64,000 nucleotides of DNA from the NCBI GenBank assembly GCA_029204225.1, contig CM055107.1, positions 14,132,900 to 14,196,899 of the forward strand. Direction: 5' to 3'. Source of the DNA: Diphasiastrum complanatum. Lineage: Eukaryota; Streptophyta; Lycopodiopsida; Lycopodiales; Lycopodiaceae. Shown here in pieces: positions 31,743-43,100 of the stretch. Below the pieces are notes generated by a model. It had not been told where the DNA came from. It saw only the letters and a program-made list of their open reading frames with translations, and did not search any database. Position numbers and translations under genes: made by a program. Every line of letters begins with the position of its first letter. Positions within the stretch are counted from its first letter, which is position 1.

Positions 31743-33087
31743 ATGGCGCCATCAAGGAAGCCGTGCTCCTCAATCGACTCTGTGCTTCTATTCAACGAGA
31801 TAGATGATAATGGATTATGGGTGCCAAGAAAATATTCAAAAAACTCCTGGGTCTTGATGCATCCATCATCAAGAGGAGCATTTCGAAAAAGAAAAAGGTT
31901 AAAACTATCATTTCGATCTTATTGGAAGGCCAAAATTTTGGATTTCAGAACATCATCAGGAGGAAAATCTATTTCTGAAATTCTAGTCCAACATGTATAT
32001 ATGCATTCAGAGATAAATGTGCAAGGATTCAACCGTCAGGATCACAAAAAAAGCAACTGTGAGTATTGATATTTTTGATACTTTCATTTTTGTCATTTCT
32101 AAAGATCTAATAGTAAACTTGCCAATCTGGTCATTTTTCTCTGACAGATTTATATCCATCCAACATAAATGAATGGGAGCCGAGTGGATCTTTAGCAGGT
32201 GTGTTAGATGTTATTCACACTGATATTGGACAGCTGCAATATCGAGGTAGAACGGCAAAAGATCTAGCTGATAGTGGAATCTTTTTTTATGAATCAATGT
32301 ACATTCCTGATACAAAAGGAAATTTTGGACAAATAGTACCAATTCCATTACCTAGTTTTGAAAGTGATGAATGGATTGCACCAGTTGCTATAGTTTCAGA
32401 ATCATTTCGTTGCAAGATATTTAATGATGTAAAAAATTCATAAAAAATGAGCACGAGATAAAAAAATAGTCAGATTGAGTTGGTTTATTTCCTTGAATAT
32501 ATTTGTGGATTTCTTTTCAAGTGTCAATGTTCACAAAACCCCAACGATGTTTGTATGCAAAAATTTATCAGATAATTTATTATCTGAACTTATGGATGAA
32601 GGCTGGGACAAAAGATCAGATGGAGAAATAGAATGCAGAATTAAAATGTCTTCCATGTGCTTCCGTTATCAAATTGAAAAACAAATGTCAAGCTTATGCT
32701 TCCATTATCAAAGATGGAAAAAAAAAATAAAGGTAAATGGGTGCCACTCGATCAAGACTTGGAAGCCAGTGGACATTCAAAATGAAAAAATATTGAAATT
32801 ATATACAGTGATGTTGTTTTGACATGTGTTGAGGTGGAAGAAGATTGGAGTCTAAACTACATCCGGCGGGAACTATTGCTCCTACAAGATGATGTACTTT
32901 TGGACTTCATATTCATTTTCAATGGTAAACTCGTAAGTAACTGTAAACACTCGATCTTTTATGAATAGTTTCAATCAAAACTTTCTAATACAATTTCTCT
33001 ACTAATTCTAACTAACTTTGTATTAGTTTTATGCAGGTACAATGCAGAGATATTGGCGAAACAATCCAACTTATGGAAGAACATTGA
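31743..33087 (+). pseudogene. Decayed multi-exon gene of unknown family
   Basis: ATG 31,743 opens exon 1 (to 32,058). A GT-AG intron joins it in phase to exon 2 (32,148-32,443), together 203 codons ending at a TAA. Beyond it, frames look equally protein-like: 32,547-32,715 (NLLSELMDEGWDKRSDGEIE), then, after a frame change in an A-run near 32,717, KGKWVPLDQDLEAS and EVEEDWSLNYIRRELLLLQD to a donor at 32,932. An acceptor at 33,036 leads to 17 codons ending at 33,087. An in-frame TGA lies near 32,780. Charged, mixed composition and phase-consistent splice sites argue for a real ancestral gene. I do not recognise the family. It is convergent with the minus-strand gene ending at 33,291 and may be its partner in one mobile element. 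Confidence 0.5.
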
Positions 33088-33290
33088 GATTCACTATCAG
33101 CAAATACATGCCAGTCATCATGTCTTTTTATCATTATAGAAAAATTGCATTCCATTATTAGACTATGGACACAAGCTGATTGTAAGAATCTATTTGATAT
33201 CAATAAAAAAAAACCCATAAACGGGTTGTTTACGAGTAAAATAATTGTATCTTTTTTTTTTTTTATATCTCTCTATTTACAAATAGATCT

Positions 33291-34005
33291 CTATTCAATC
33301 AATTTTTCTATATTTTCTATATCATTATTAGGAACTGATAAAGCAACAACTCCTTTATAATCTCCCCCTCCTCTGTTTCGGGAAGGGCCTCAATGCCTTT
33401 TAAGGCAAGAGGAATATCTGCTACAAAATTTCCTTTCAGGAAGAACTTTTATTCTTTTTTGATCATATAAAATAAGATCTGCATCCTGAACAATCTGAAA
33501 GGTTGTTAAGGCAGGAGCAGATTCCTTTTGAGGGCCCTCGATTGCAGGTGCAACGCTTACACCGTACTGGGCAAAGGTTCTGATCAACTCTTGCCGAAAT
33601 CTATATACATCATCAGGAGTATACGGCTCAAGAGTGAACTATCATCACAAAACACGAGAATCAGCAAATTACAAACAATGATAATAATAAAATACGAATC
33701 AAAATGAAATGAACTACAAATGAATAGAATATTACCTTTTCAATATCTACATCTGTTTGTAAATCATACCATTCAAAAAATAGCTTTGTATTGTATGAGA
33801 CGAACCATGCACAACTAAAAGCGTCATTCTGTTGTACACACTGCATATAGAGAACAAAAATTAGTAATATTATGATAGAAATTTTATTTATGCTATGACG
33901 ATACATTTGATTTAAGAAAAGGAATACATGCATATCAGAGATAAATTGAATATACCTTCAGAGATTTGATGGTTATATCTCCAATTGAAGTTGCCGTTGT
34001 CGGTA
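33291..34005 (-). pseudogene. Ulp1/C48 cysteine-protease-like gene, C-terminal exons
   Basis: Three minus-strand exons, all phase 0 with GT-AG borders: about 34,005-33,956, 33,840-33,736 and 33,638-33,291. The middle exon contains VQQNDAFSCAWFVSYNTKLF, which fits the C-terminal catalytic block of Ulp1/SENP proteases (Gln six residues before the catalytic Cys, then a hydrophobic segment). The last exon begins YTPDDVYRFRQELIRTF, like the closing helix. The His and Asp of the triad should lie upstream, where Copia leader DNA now starts. A TGA at 33,390-33,392 interrupts the last exon, and a competing frame (GNFVADIPLALKGIEALPE) suggests a one-base change in the A-rich stretch before it. Ulp1 domains are common in plant DNA transposons. 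The family call rests on the motif alone. Confidence 0.45.
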
Positions 34006-34182
34006 TTTTCCATACATGTGGACAGTACGGATTTGGACCCCTACCAAGTTTGGGATCAAATTTCCTCACCAAAATCAAGATTCTAGCTTGCCCTCTCAAT
34101 ACTAGTTTTTAGCACCAAAACTTGCTAAAAATGGATTTGCATTAGATCAATGGATTATGCTCTTGTACTTGCTCTGATATTA
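34006..34182 (-). mobile_element. Copia 5' leader with decayed primer-binding site
   Basis: Matches the leader of the 40-45 kb element (44,640-44,796) block by block: ACAGTACGGATTT, AAGTTTGGGATCAAAT, CAATACTAG and GCACCAAAAC(T/C)TGCTAAAA. It ends in GCTCTGATATTA, a decayed reverse complement of the Copia primer-binding site. Its left side breaks abruptly into the Ulp1-like exon. Confidence 0.75.
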
Positions 34183-34854
34183 TGTGAAAGTACTGTACTT
34201 TAGGACCATAGATGGATCTACAAAAGATCCACAAGAGTGATTGGATGCTTGCTTAACAATCTATCAAAAAACTAGACACAAAAAAGTTGATCTAGATTGG
34301 CAATTTGACAACAAGCATTAACAATTAAAAGCGTTGATCAACATTGAAATCCAAGACCACACGTGTGTACTATAGGCTGTAGTACGGCCTTCAAGTAGGA
34401 ATTGATTTGGTTGCATTTGGATAAAAAAAACTCAATGTACATAATGAACTACCTTGAGATTGCCAATGAGCTCCAAAAATATTCTATTTTCTCACTATGG
34501 GAGCCTGGAATACATAGCAAATTTGACTTCCTTTGTGAAGTTAGGTGGATTTCCAGCATGTAATAAGGAAGTTAACTCAGCCTTTTTGCCCAAAAATGAA
34601 ACCCTAGTCTATTTCCTAGAGTCGTGCTTGGTAGATAGCTAGTTGGTCAATTTTTCACCTTAAATCTAGGATTTAGGTCCTATAAACTAGGAATCACTAC
34701 CAAAATGACATGATCAACCCTATGAACTTGACCTAACCTACATTAGGAGTGAGTTTCCATGTGGCATCTTGTCCTTCCATGTGTGGAACCCAATTATACC
34801 AATATTTACAAAGTTCTACATGGCTAAATTTGTCAAAATAGGCTATTTTTCACA
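34183..34854 (-). repeat. Old LTR of the 40-45 kb Copia family
   Basis: TGTGAAAG...TTTTTCACA, 672 bp, clearly homologous to the LTRs at 39,490 and 44,797 (shared GGATC(T)...GATCCACAAG, CCACACGTGTG, GGCTGTAGTACGGCCT and TCTCACTATGG blocks) but much more diverged. The left neighbour is a leader with primer-binding site and the right neighbour is a polypurine tract/3' internal end, so this one LTR serves two internal regions. Confidence 0.85.
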
Positions 34855-36157
34855 CTCCTCCTCAAATCTAGCCTTGGAAACAAGAATGTATCTATATACA
34901 ATTTTAAGACCTGATCTTAACATCAGAATTGAATCATATTCAGGTTTAGAAGATGACATGATCTATCACCATATCCAAGATAGAGCTTCTTTGATCTTGA
35001 TCTCCTCCAAGATGAATTGAAGAGTCTTGATTCTTCCTTGCACCTTTGCACTTGATTTCTTCCATGTTGAGTGAAGATGCATGAACTTGAAACTTGCTCC
35101 TCCTTGATCCTGATTATCTTTGAAAGAAATATGATGTCTCCATGTCTTGTGAAAATCACATTGATCAACATCACAAAACATGTACTTGCTACTATTACCA
35201 AGATTTATCATGCTAAAATGACTAGTCCACAAACCATTGAAAGTAAGCACGATTTTTCTAATCTTGTAATTATAAGTGATCTTGAACTTCATGAAGCTAC
35301 ATACTTGCTTATGGATATAAGTATCCTTCAAGGATGTTTCACTTATTCTCATAAGAAGCTTACAATTTGCCTCTCCAAAAGAAAAAACACATTTTTCAAA
35401 ACAATGAGTGATTAACTCATAATGCCCCTTCTTTCCACAAAAGAAGCATTTTTGCTTTGACTTGTCCTTTGAGCTTGATGCATCATCCTCTTTTTTGGCC
35501 TGCTTCTTCTTTCCATTTCCATCCTGCAAAGACAAGGAACCCATCCTAGATTTTGCATGGAGCATCCTACACTCTTCAGCCACTAATACACTGTGAAATT
35601 TTTCTATAGTTGGCAAAGTGCCTTGGATGGCAAAACTTTGGACCAAATTTGCAAAGTCATCTCCTAGACCATTAAGAACAATTTGTACAAGCTCTCGATC
35701 ATGAATCTTCTCTCAAATGGAAGCCAACTCCCTATTTAGAGACTTGATTCTGAGTACATAATCTTGTGCACTCTCCTCACTTCTCCTCATGCTTTGCAAA
35801 ATCTGATTTCTAAGTATGAGTACTCTTGAAGTGTAACTAGATTCATAGATTGATTTTAAGACTCCCAAGCCTCTTTAGCACTAGTACATGCTAATACTTT
35901 TCTCAACAAATCATTGCTCACATTTATCTTCAAACAATGAAGTGCAAGCCTAGATCTCTTCTTGTATCTAGAGCTAACTCCTGTGCACCTAGAGGTTCAT
36001 TTTCATCTTCAATCAAGAACTCATAAAGGTCTTGGAGCACCAAGAGTGACTCCATCCTAACCTTCCAAATAGCATAATTTGTAGAATTCAATCTCTCACT
36101 AGCTTCTAGAAGGTATGCTCCAGCAGTTCCCATCTTACTATTGACTTCTACAAACAA
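34855..36157 (-). mobile_element. Internally deleted Copia with gag and a novel tail
   Basis: Gag starts at ATG 36,127 (MGTAGAYLLEASERLNSTNY) and runs, with stops and frame breaks, to a zinc-knuckle remnant CFFCGKKGHYE near 35,440. Protease, integrase, reverse transcriptase and RNase H are absent. Instead the gag frame runs on, without a stop, for about 130 codons of unrecognised sequence (35,400-34,966). It then reaches a short segment identical in kind to the 3' internal end of the full element (CAAATCTAGCCTTGGA, 34,863) and a polypurine tract. This is a non-autonomous derivative that could have been mobilised by the full-length family. Confidence 0.7.
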
Positions 36158-36177
36158 GAAATATATTTGATTGACTT

Positions 36178-36525
36178 GAAGCTCACAAAGGTCTCACACT
36201 TGTAGTGTTTCACTCAAATTTGATTTCTAATCCAACAAATGGACTTATAAAAACACTTCTATCACTCCCTCACAAAGCTGGAATGAAGATAAGATGAAGT
36301 GAAAACTAGTTTTAAACAAATCTTGCCAAGAAATGGAATTGACTGTCTCTAGAAACTCACTAAGGTCTCTCTCTTGTAGTGTTTCACTCGAATTAGATTT
36401 CTAATCCAACAAATGGACTTATAATCTCAGTTCTAGCACTCCCTCACAAAGTTAAAATGAAGATAAGATGATGTGAAATCTACTTACAATTCCAATTATA
36501 TTTTATGACAACCTTCCAGCTCAAA
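36178..36525 (-). repeat. Tandem duplication in the Copia leader (about 174 bp x2)
   Basis: Two units about 174 bp apart share TTGTAGTGTTTCACTC, TTCTAATCCAACAAATGGAC and CACTCCCTCACAAAG. The full-length element has one copy of this leader block near 44,240-44,340. Confidence 0.8.
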
Positions 36526-36544
36526 GTTTGGCTAGCAATTTGGT

Positions 36545-36735
36545 TTTTATGCAAGGATCAAGCATATTGAGGTTGCACATCATTTTGTGAGGGATCAAGT
36601 GTTGGCAAAGGAGGTGGAGCTTCAACATGTTTTTTCAAAGGAATGTGTGGCCAATATTTTCACTAAATCATTGGAAAAGGACCTATTTATAAAGCATTTA
36701 TCACATCTTGGAGTATGTTCTCCGTCTCTTTCTAC
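36545..36735 (+). mobile_element. Copia RNase H C-terminal fragment
   Basis: A + strand frame encodes KHIEVAHHFVRDQVLAKEVE, a VANIFTKSLEKD motif and a short tail, close to the fragment at 1-222. It directly abuts the oppositely oriented leader at about 36,530. No reverse transcriptase or LTR can be placed around it. Confidence 0.7.
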
Positions 36736-36739
36736 ATAA

Positions 36740-38271
36740 TCTCTCTCTAAAGTCAAACATCTTAAAGGGCCCATTTTGGGCTCAAATTTTCCCTAATGAG
36801 ACTAGGAGTTTGGCTATATCAAATTAGGCTTTTAATCTATCAACAATACCATCATATTTATACTTGATTATGCATATCCATTACAGCAATAACCTTTCCT
36901 CCTTTCCAAAGAATCTGACTACATCTAAATTTGGTTTTGAATTATAGATACAGATCTTCAGTCATTGTCTGTTTCAACTACTCCATCTTTTTGCTCAATA
37001 ATGCTTCTAGAATGGAAATTGGTTCTTCAATAGCTATTTAATAAACAAGATTATATAATTCTGAGGTGAAATTCGAACTATACTTGACCTCTTTAGTATG
37101 GATTAAATTTTGGATTTGGTTCCATATAGCTAAGCCACTCAAAATTTCATTTATTGGATCAATTGTTCTTTCACTTTAATTTGAAATCTATTGAAAATTA
37201 AGTTCATTTCCAGGTTCAAAATATGTTCATGATTCAAAGTTTGTTCATAATTCAAATCTACTACTCTCCCTTGGTTTGTTCATGATTCTAATATATTGAA
37301 AATTGGATTCATTTCTAGGTTCAATATATGTTCATGATTCAAAGTTTGTTTATGATTCATATGCACCATGATCTTGTTTTATTACCATTTTTCAGAATTG
37401 TACAACTTGTAGCATTTACGATCCAAGTTGTTACCAATCAAAATTGTACTGATACTTGATTGATGCAGATTCTTTCTTTGTTGGACACAAATTTGGTGCA
37501 ACATCAAATTATTAAATGATTGGTAGTAATTATGGGTTCAACGCAAAAAAGAAAATAAATAAATTGGTAGCTTACGTGCTTTTAGCACACTATTCAAAAG
37601 GGTTCTATTCCTTAACTCTACAATGCCATTTTTTAGGAGTATTGGTTTGCAATGTCTCAAGGTGTCTCTATCTCGACACTGTTTATTCATTTTAATTAAA
37701 ATGTACTCTCCCCTTGAATTGGAATAAATGACTTAAAATTTCTCATTTGTCCTTTGGCCGATTTAAGATATTGTTTTAAGTTTTTTTTGGGGCAAACATC
37801 ATGATCATAAATCTCAAAAAGTCAAAGCCATCTAGAATACCTCTAACCAAGATTTGTTGATTGTCATTATTGACAATGCATTGGTTGAAGTCGAATGCAA
37901 TCTTTAGTTTCATATATACAATTGTGTTGAATGAAAGTGAATTTTTCATCAAGCCAAATATATAAACACATGAGATAGCATAATACCTTCTCAGTTGACC
38001 TTGTGTGAGCCACTATCTCCAAGATGCACTTCCTTGCCATCATCTTTCAATCATGAGACTTTTTGAAGAGGAAACAAACATTCATTAATCCGATGTCCCA
38101 TTCTCTTAAGTCTATAACTATTGAAGTAGATATTTTACTGGTCAGCATAGCTGGATACATGTTTATTAACATACGTAAGTTTTTGTCTCTTATCAAGTAC
38201 TAGTAGATTTTTTATGTCAGATTATATACTGGAGCTTACTTTGTTTTTAATCATTTCAGGAAACAATTTTA
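36740..38271. other. Intergenic or decayed element, no gene seen
   Basis: AT-rich. The phrase GTTCATGATTCAAAGTTTGTT(C/T)AT(A/G)ATTCA recurs around 37,226 and 37,327, a local duplication. Nothing coding is recognised. Confidence 0.4.
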
Positions 38272-38652
38272 CTTGATGATTTTGCAATTCGTCGAGGAGG
38301 GCAAAGATCTTCTACGGGAGAATTTTCAAGAGATCATGCACTCGGGCACTATCTAAAGTCCTTCAAGAATAATGAGATAAGTGTTGCCCATTCAAAGTTT
38401 CATCAACATGGTGAAACTGTGATTATGGCAATCAAGGCACTGTCTCATTTTCTTGGAGGACATAATTTTAATAAGGTGCATAAAATAATTTTTGTAAAGA
38501 AAACTATTGCAGTTAAAATTTTAGGATATGGACCAGTGAATTCCATGCTCAGATCATCTCATTTTGTAGTGTATGCTGCTTACGTTGATCTTAGTAAGCA
38601 TCAAAACTATGATTCCACTATTTCTTGCAAAGAATGTCGAATGATGTCGTAA
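38272..38652 (+). pseudogene. Unrecognised exon-like open frame (126 codons)
   Basis: Begins directly after a good acceptor (pyrimidine-rich TTTTTAATCATTTCAG) with ETILLDDFAIRRGGQRSSTG and stays open to a TAA at 38,650-38,652. The first 75 residues (SRDHALGHYLKSF, HSKFHQHGETVIMAIKALS) have the mixed composition of real coding DNA. It lies on the + strand, like the unknown gene at 31.7-33.1 kb, and inside what would be an intron of the minus-strand Ulp1-like gene. The family is not recognised, and no initiator or partner exon is assigned. Confidence 0.35.
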
Positions 38653-38752
38653 TATGTGCTGCATGTCATAAAAACACAATCTAAATCAGTACCAAAAGTA
38701 TCTAATTTAATTGCACATATTTGTCTATGGTAGTGTAAAATCAAAATCTTAC

Positions 38753-39136
38753 CATATAATGTAATATATGATCAACACCCCATGCACTCTGAACTGCATC
38801 CACAAATTCATTGGTTGTTTTTTGTATCATTTGAACATCAGTATTTGAAAATTTATCTTTTCTCAAGTATTTCACCATGTTGTCTAACTTTTTCCAAACT
38901 TCTACTTTGTGTATACGAGTACAACCTTCTTCTTCGAAATCTTGAGTTGCTGCAATAATCTCTTTCCAAACCGTGTATTGAACCTTAGATTGTTTGCCAA
39001 AATAATTTGATAAAAATCTTCGAGCTTTAGATCCTCCAATGCTCGGCTTGCATGGAATATTTCCTGTTTTACCTGATAGCTTGTCATCTTTTTTAATTTT
39101 AATGTGGCCTTTGATTGAAACACACTCAAATGAAGT
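38753..39136 (-). pseudogene. Exon probably belonging to the Ulp1-like gene
   Basis: A minus-strand frame open for 128 codons from 39,136 to 38,753, ending at a good donor (ATG|GTAAGA) in phase 0. This is compatible with the phase-0 exons at 34,005-33,291. The reading frame is strongly protein-like: SKARRFLSNYFGKQSKVQYT, then WKEIIAATQDFEEEGCTRIH, then EVWKKLDNMVKYLRKDKF. No start codon is found, so at least one upstream exon is missing; a TGA at 39,137-39,139 and Copia-like leader DNA adjoin it. A longer frame in another phase (38,902-39,210) is less protein-like. Linking it to the protease exons is an inference from strand, phase and proximity. Confidence 0.4.
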
Positions 39137-39139
39137 TCA

Positions 39140-39489
39140 GTAACCTCACAAACTAGAGATCCAATCAAAATTAGGGTTTTGACAAAATCACAAAAAATTG
39201 AATATCTCAAATTCTACATGCAATTTCTAGAAACTTGGTATATCTTCTTGTAGACTCCAATGAGACCTTCCTAATGCACCAAAAATCATCTAATTCCAGT
39301 AAACCAAGTGTGAAATTGGAATTGATCAAGTATCTAACCCTATATTGAGTTTTGACCTACAAAAGATCAATTCTACACATGCAAAAATGCTGATTTTTGA
39401 GTAGAGATCAATCTAGCATGCTCTAGCATTGGTAACTCCTCCAAATCCTTGCTAAAGATGGCTGATCCTTTCATAACCTGAAACACAAG
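39140..39489 (-). mobile_element. Probable decayed Copia leader
   Basis: The last 120 bases before the LTR weakly match the leaders at 34.0 and 44.6 kb (CTAGCATG-CTCTAGC, CTTGCTAAAGATGG). They end in CTGAAACACAAG, where an intact leader has the reverse primer-binding site CTGATACCA. If correct, the LTR at 39,490 has a leader on one side and a 3' internal end on the other. Confidence 0.4.
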
Positions 39490-40179
39490 TGTGAAAAGTA
39501 CAGTACTAAGGACCATAAATGGATCTTTGAATGATCCACAAGGTGATTGTATGCTTGTTAAACAATCTATCAGAAACTAGTCATCAGAAAACAAGATCTA
39601 GTTTAGCAGCTTGATAGGAAACAAGTAGAGACAATCAAAGCATTGATCAAATAGTCTAATCCAACTCCACACGTGTGGAAATAAGGCTGTAGTACGGCCT
39701 GTAGACAGTGTTTACAAAGTGCCAAAGCTGGGTTTCATTGGAAAAATAGAGTAATCACCATACAATGAGAGGAAACTCGAGTTTCTCCTTGAGGCTCCAA
39801 AAAGTTTCTATCTTCTCACTATGGAGAATGGAAATACATAGTAAAACACACTTCCTTTGCAAAGTTAGGTGAAAATCCAGCATGTAATAAGGAAGTAGAC
39901 TCCACTTTCTTGCCCTAATGTGAAAACCCTAGCCTAGATCCAAGAGTCATGCTTGGTACGTGCATGGTAGGTACAAATCTCATCATAAATCATGGTCTAG
40001 ATCCTACAAGTAGGAATCACTACCAAATAGACACAACCACTCTTCTTGACTCGTGGTAACCTACTTTAGGTGTGTATGTACAAGTGGCACTTTGGCCATT
40101 CAAGTAACCAACAAACAATATTGACAAAATGTACAATATTCTACATGGCTAGATTTGCCAATGTAGGCAATTTTTCACA
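39490..40179 (-). repeat. 3' LTR of the 6-kb Copia
   Basis: 690 bp, TGTGAAAAG...TTTTTCACA. Contains CCACACGTGTGG and GGCTGTAGTACGGCCT. It differs from the 5' copy at only about six positions. Confidence 0.92.
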
Positions 40180-43100
40180 TCTCAAATCTAGCCTTGGAGA
40201 TCACAATGCTTTTATCAATAACTCCAATTGAAGATCTAAGCTTGACAAATGAATCTTTAGGTAAAGGTTTAGTAAACAAATCAGCCAAGCAACTTGATGA
40301 TGGCACGTGTTGGAGCTTGATCTCTTTAGCTTGCACTTTTTCCCTCACAAAATGATGAGCAATTTCGATGTGTTTGCTCCTTGCATGGAATGTAGGATTA
40401 GTTGCAAGTGATTGGGCTGATTGGTTGTCACAATAGATGATAGGGATCTCCTCCTCCATGACATGAAGCTCCACCAATAGCCTTTTGAGCCACAAGACCT
40501 CCTTGCATGTTGATGTCAAGGCCTTGTATTTCGGATTCTGTGGAAGATAGGGAGATGGTATCTTGCTTTTTGGAAAGCCATGATACTACTCCATCACATA
40601 GAAAGGTGGCAAAGGCACTTGTTGATCTTCTATCCACTTTGTCACCTGCAAAATTCGAGTCACTATAGGCTCTTAAGCCAAGATTAGTTCCTCTATACAA
40701 AATACCAAAATTCTTAGTGAATGAAATGTATCTAAGAACTCTTTTGGCCATCTTCCAATGTGAAACTAGAGGACTTTGCATGAATTGGCTTAACTTTCCA
40801 ACACTATAACTAAGATCAGGTCTAGTTATAGTTAAATAGATCAAGGAGCCAATAAGCCTTCTATATAATGTGATGTCCTCAAAGGATGCTTCATCACAAC
40901 CAATAGATGCTTTTACATATTGCTCCATTGGTGTCTCAATGCCTTTACAATTCTTCATTCCAAATCTATCTAGGATGGATGTAGCATATTTAGATTGACA
41001 AATGAAGCTAAAATCACATCCTCTAATAACCTCTATTCCAAGAATGAAGCTCAATAGGCCGAGATCTACCATCTTAAACTCTTTTGCTAAAGCAATTTTT
41101 ACATCTCTAATTCCATCTAGATCATTACCACTCAAGATAATGTCATCTACATACAAAACAAGAATAATGATCATGCCATCATGAAAACTTATATACAATG
41201 ATGGATCATAGGCACTCATTACAAAATTGATGGAAATGAGAAAAGAGTTTAGCCTAGAGTACCATGCTCTAGGTGCTTGCTTGAGCCCATAAAGGCTCTT
41301 CTTCAAAAAACACACCTTTCCTTCATGCTTTGCCTTGATGAAGCCCTCGGGTTGCCTCATGTAGATCTCTTCCTCCAAATAACCATTGAGGAATGCATTT
41401 GTGAAGTCAAGTTGGAATAGCTCCCAATTGAAGGTTGTAGCAAGACTAATGATCAACCTGATAGTAACAAGCTTAGCCACAGGAGCAAAAGTCTCATCAT
41501 AGTCAATGCCTTTGGTTTGTAAAAAACCTTTGGCAACAAGCCTACCTTTATGCTTGCTTATTGATCCATCTTGATTATACTTCAATCTAAACACCCACTT
41601 GCAATCAAGAGGTTTCTTCCCTTGAGGAAGATCCACAAGATCCCAAGTATGATTCTCAATAAGAGCATCATACTCTACTTGCATAGCATCCATCCAACTT
41701 TTAGACTTACAAGCATCTTCATAGCATGTTGGCTCATCTAAAATTGAAGTAAGAAAGGTGTAAGATGTGAAAGATGACGAGCCTTCCCTTCGATCACCTT
41801 GACCATCATAGGTGAGCCTTAATGGCTCGGATCTTGCCCTTGTAGATCTTCTTGGAGTTCTTGGAGTTCTTGGAGTTCTTGCATCTTGAGGTGGATCCTC
41901 AAGTTCTTCTTCACTTGGAAGCTCCTCCTCCATCCTAGCATGATCTTTGGCATCAAGATGATTAGTAGCATTATCATCCAAATCACAAGCATGTCCTTCA
42001 TCAAAAATAACATCCCTACTCACTATCACCTTGCTAGTGATGGGATTGAAGACTCTATAACCTTTGCTATTCTCACCATATCCCACAAAGATGCCTTTGA
42101 TGGATGTTGCATCATCCTTCCTTCTCTTATCCAAGGACTGGTGTACATAGCAAGTGGATCCAAAAACTTTGAGATCTTTGAGATTGGGCTTCTCTCCAAA
42201 TAGAGCTTCAAATGGTGTGATTCCTCCAATGGCTTGGTTTGGCAATCTATTGCACAAATAGTTAGCACAAGTTATTGCTTCACCCCAAAATGGTTTGGAT
42301 GGAGAAGCATCTAGCCTTAAGGCCTTAGCACACTCACAAAGAGATCTATTTCTTCTCTCACTCACTCCATTTTGTTGAGGGGTGTATGGACATAACAACT
42401 CCCTCTTTATGCCATTAGAAATACAAAAGTCAATCAACTTATTGGAGACATATTCACCTCCATTATCACTCCTTAGTATCTTAATCTTGGTACTAAGTTG
42501 ATTTTCTACCAAAGTCTTGAACTTTACAAAAGAATCAAACACCATTGATTTGCTAGACAAGAAGTACATCCAACAAAATCTAGAATAGTCATCAATGAAG
42601 ATTACATAGTACTTGGCACCACCATTAGACTCATGTGAAAAACTATGAACATCCGAATGGATGAGTTCAAGAGGAGAGTTTGATCTTGATGTAGATCTTG
42701 AGAAGGGTAGCTTGTGAGCCTTTGAGAGGCTGCATGCTTCACATCTCTTCCCACACTTTGACAAATGCTTGGGGAGTCCAACTGCAAGCTCCTTTGTAGC
42801 CATAGATTCCATGGCTTTGTAGTTGGGGTGGCCCAACCTTTCGTGCCACAGTTCCACCTTTGATAGCTCCACCTTTGCCAAGTTAACACTCTCCACTGCA
42901 ATATTAGCATCAAGCTTAAACAATCTACCTTGCTTAAAGCCTTTGGCTATACATTCATCATTTCTAAGGATGGAACAAACTCCATGCTTAAATTGTACAT
43001 CTAGGCCATTATCCATTAACTGGCCAACACTAAGAAAATTCTTGGTTAACTTAGGAACATAAAGAACATTATCTAGATTCATCCTTTTGGATGATCCCAC

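Noticed and set aside
38902-39210. 102-codon minus-strand frame starting MRYSIFCDFVKTLIL
   Set aside because: A neighbouring frame over the same bases is far more protein-like and ends at a good donor site; this frame is probably a shadow, with only its N-terminal part outside the overlap.
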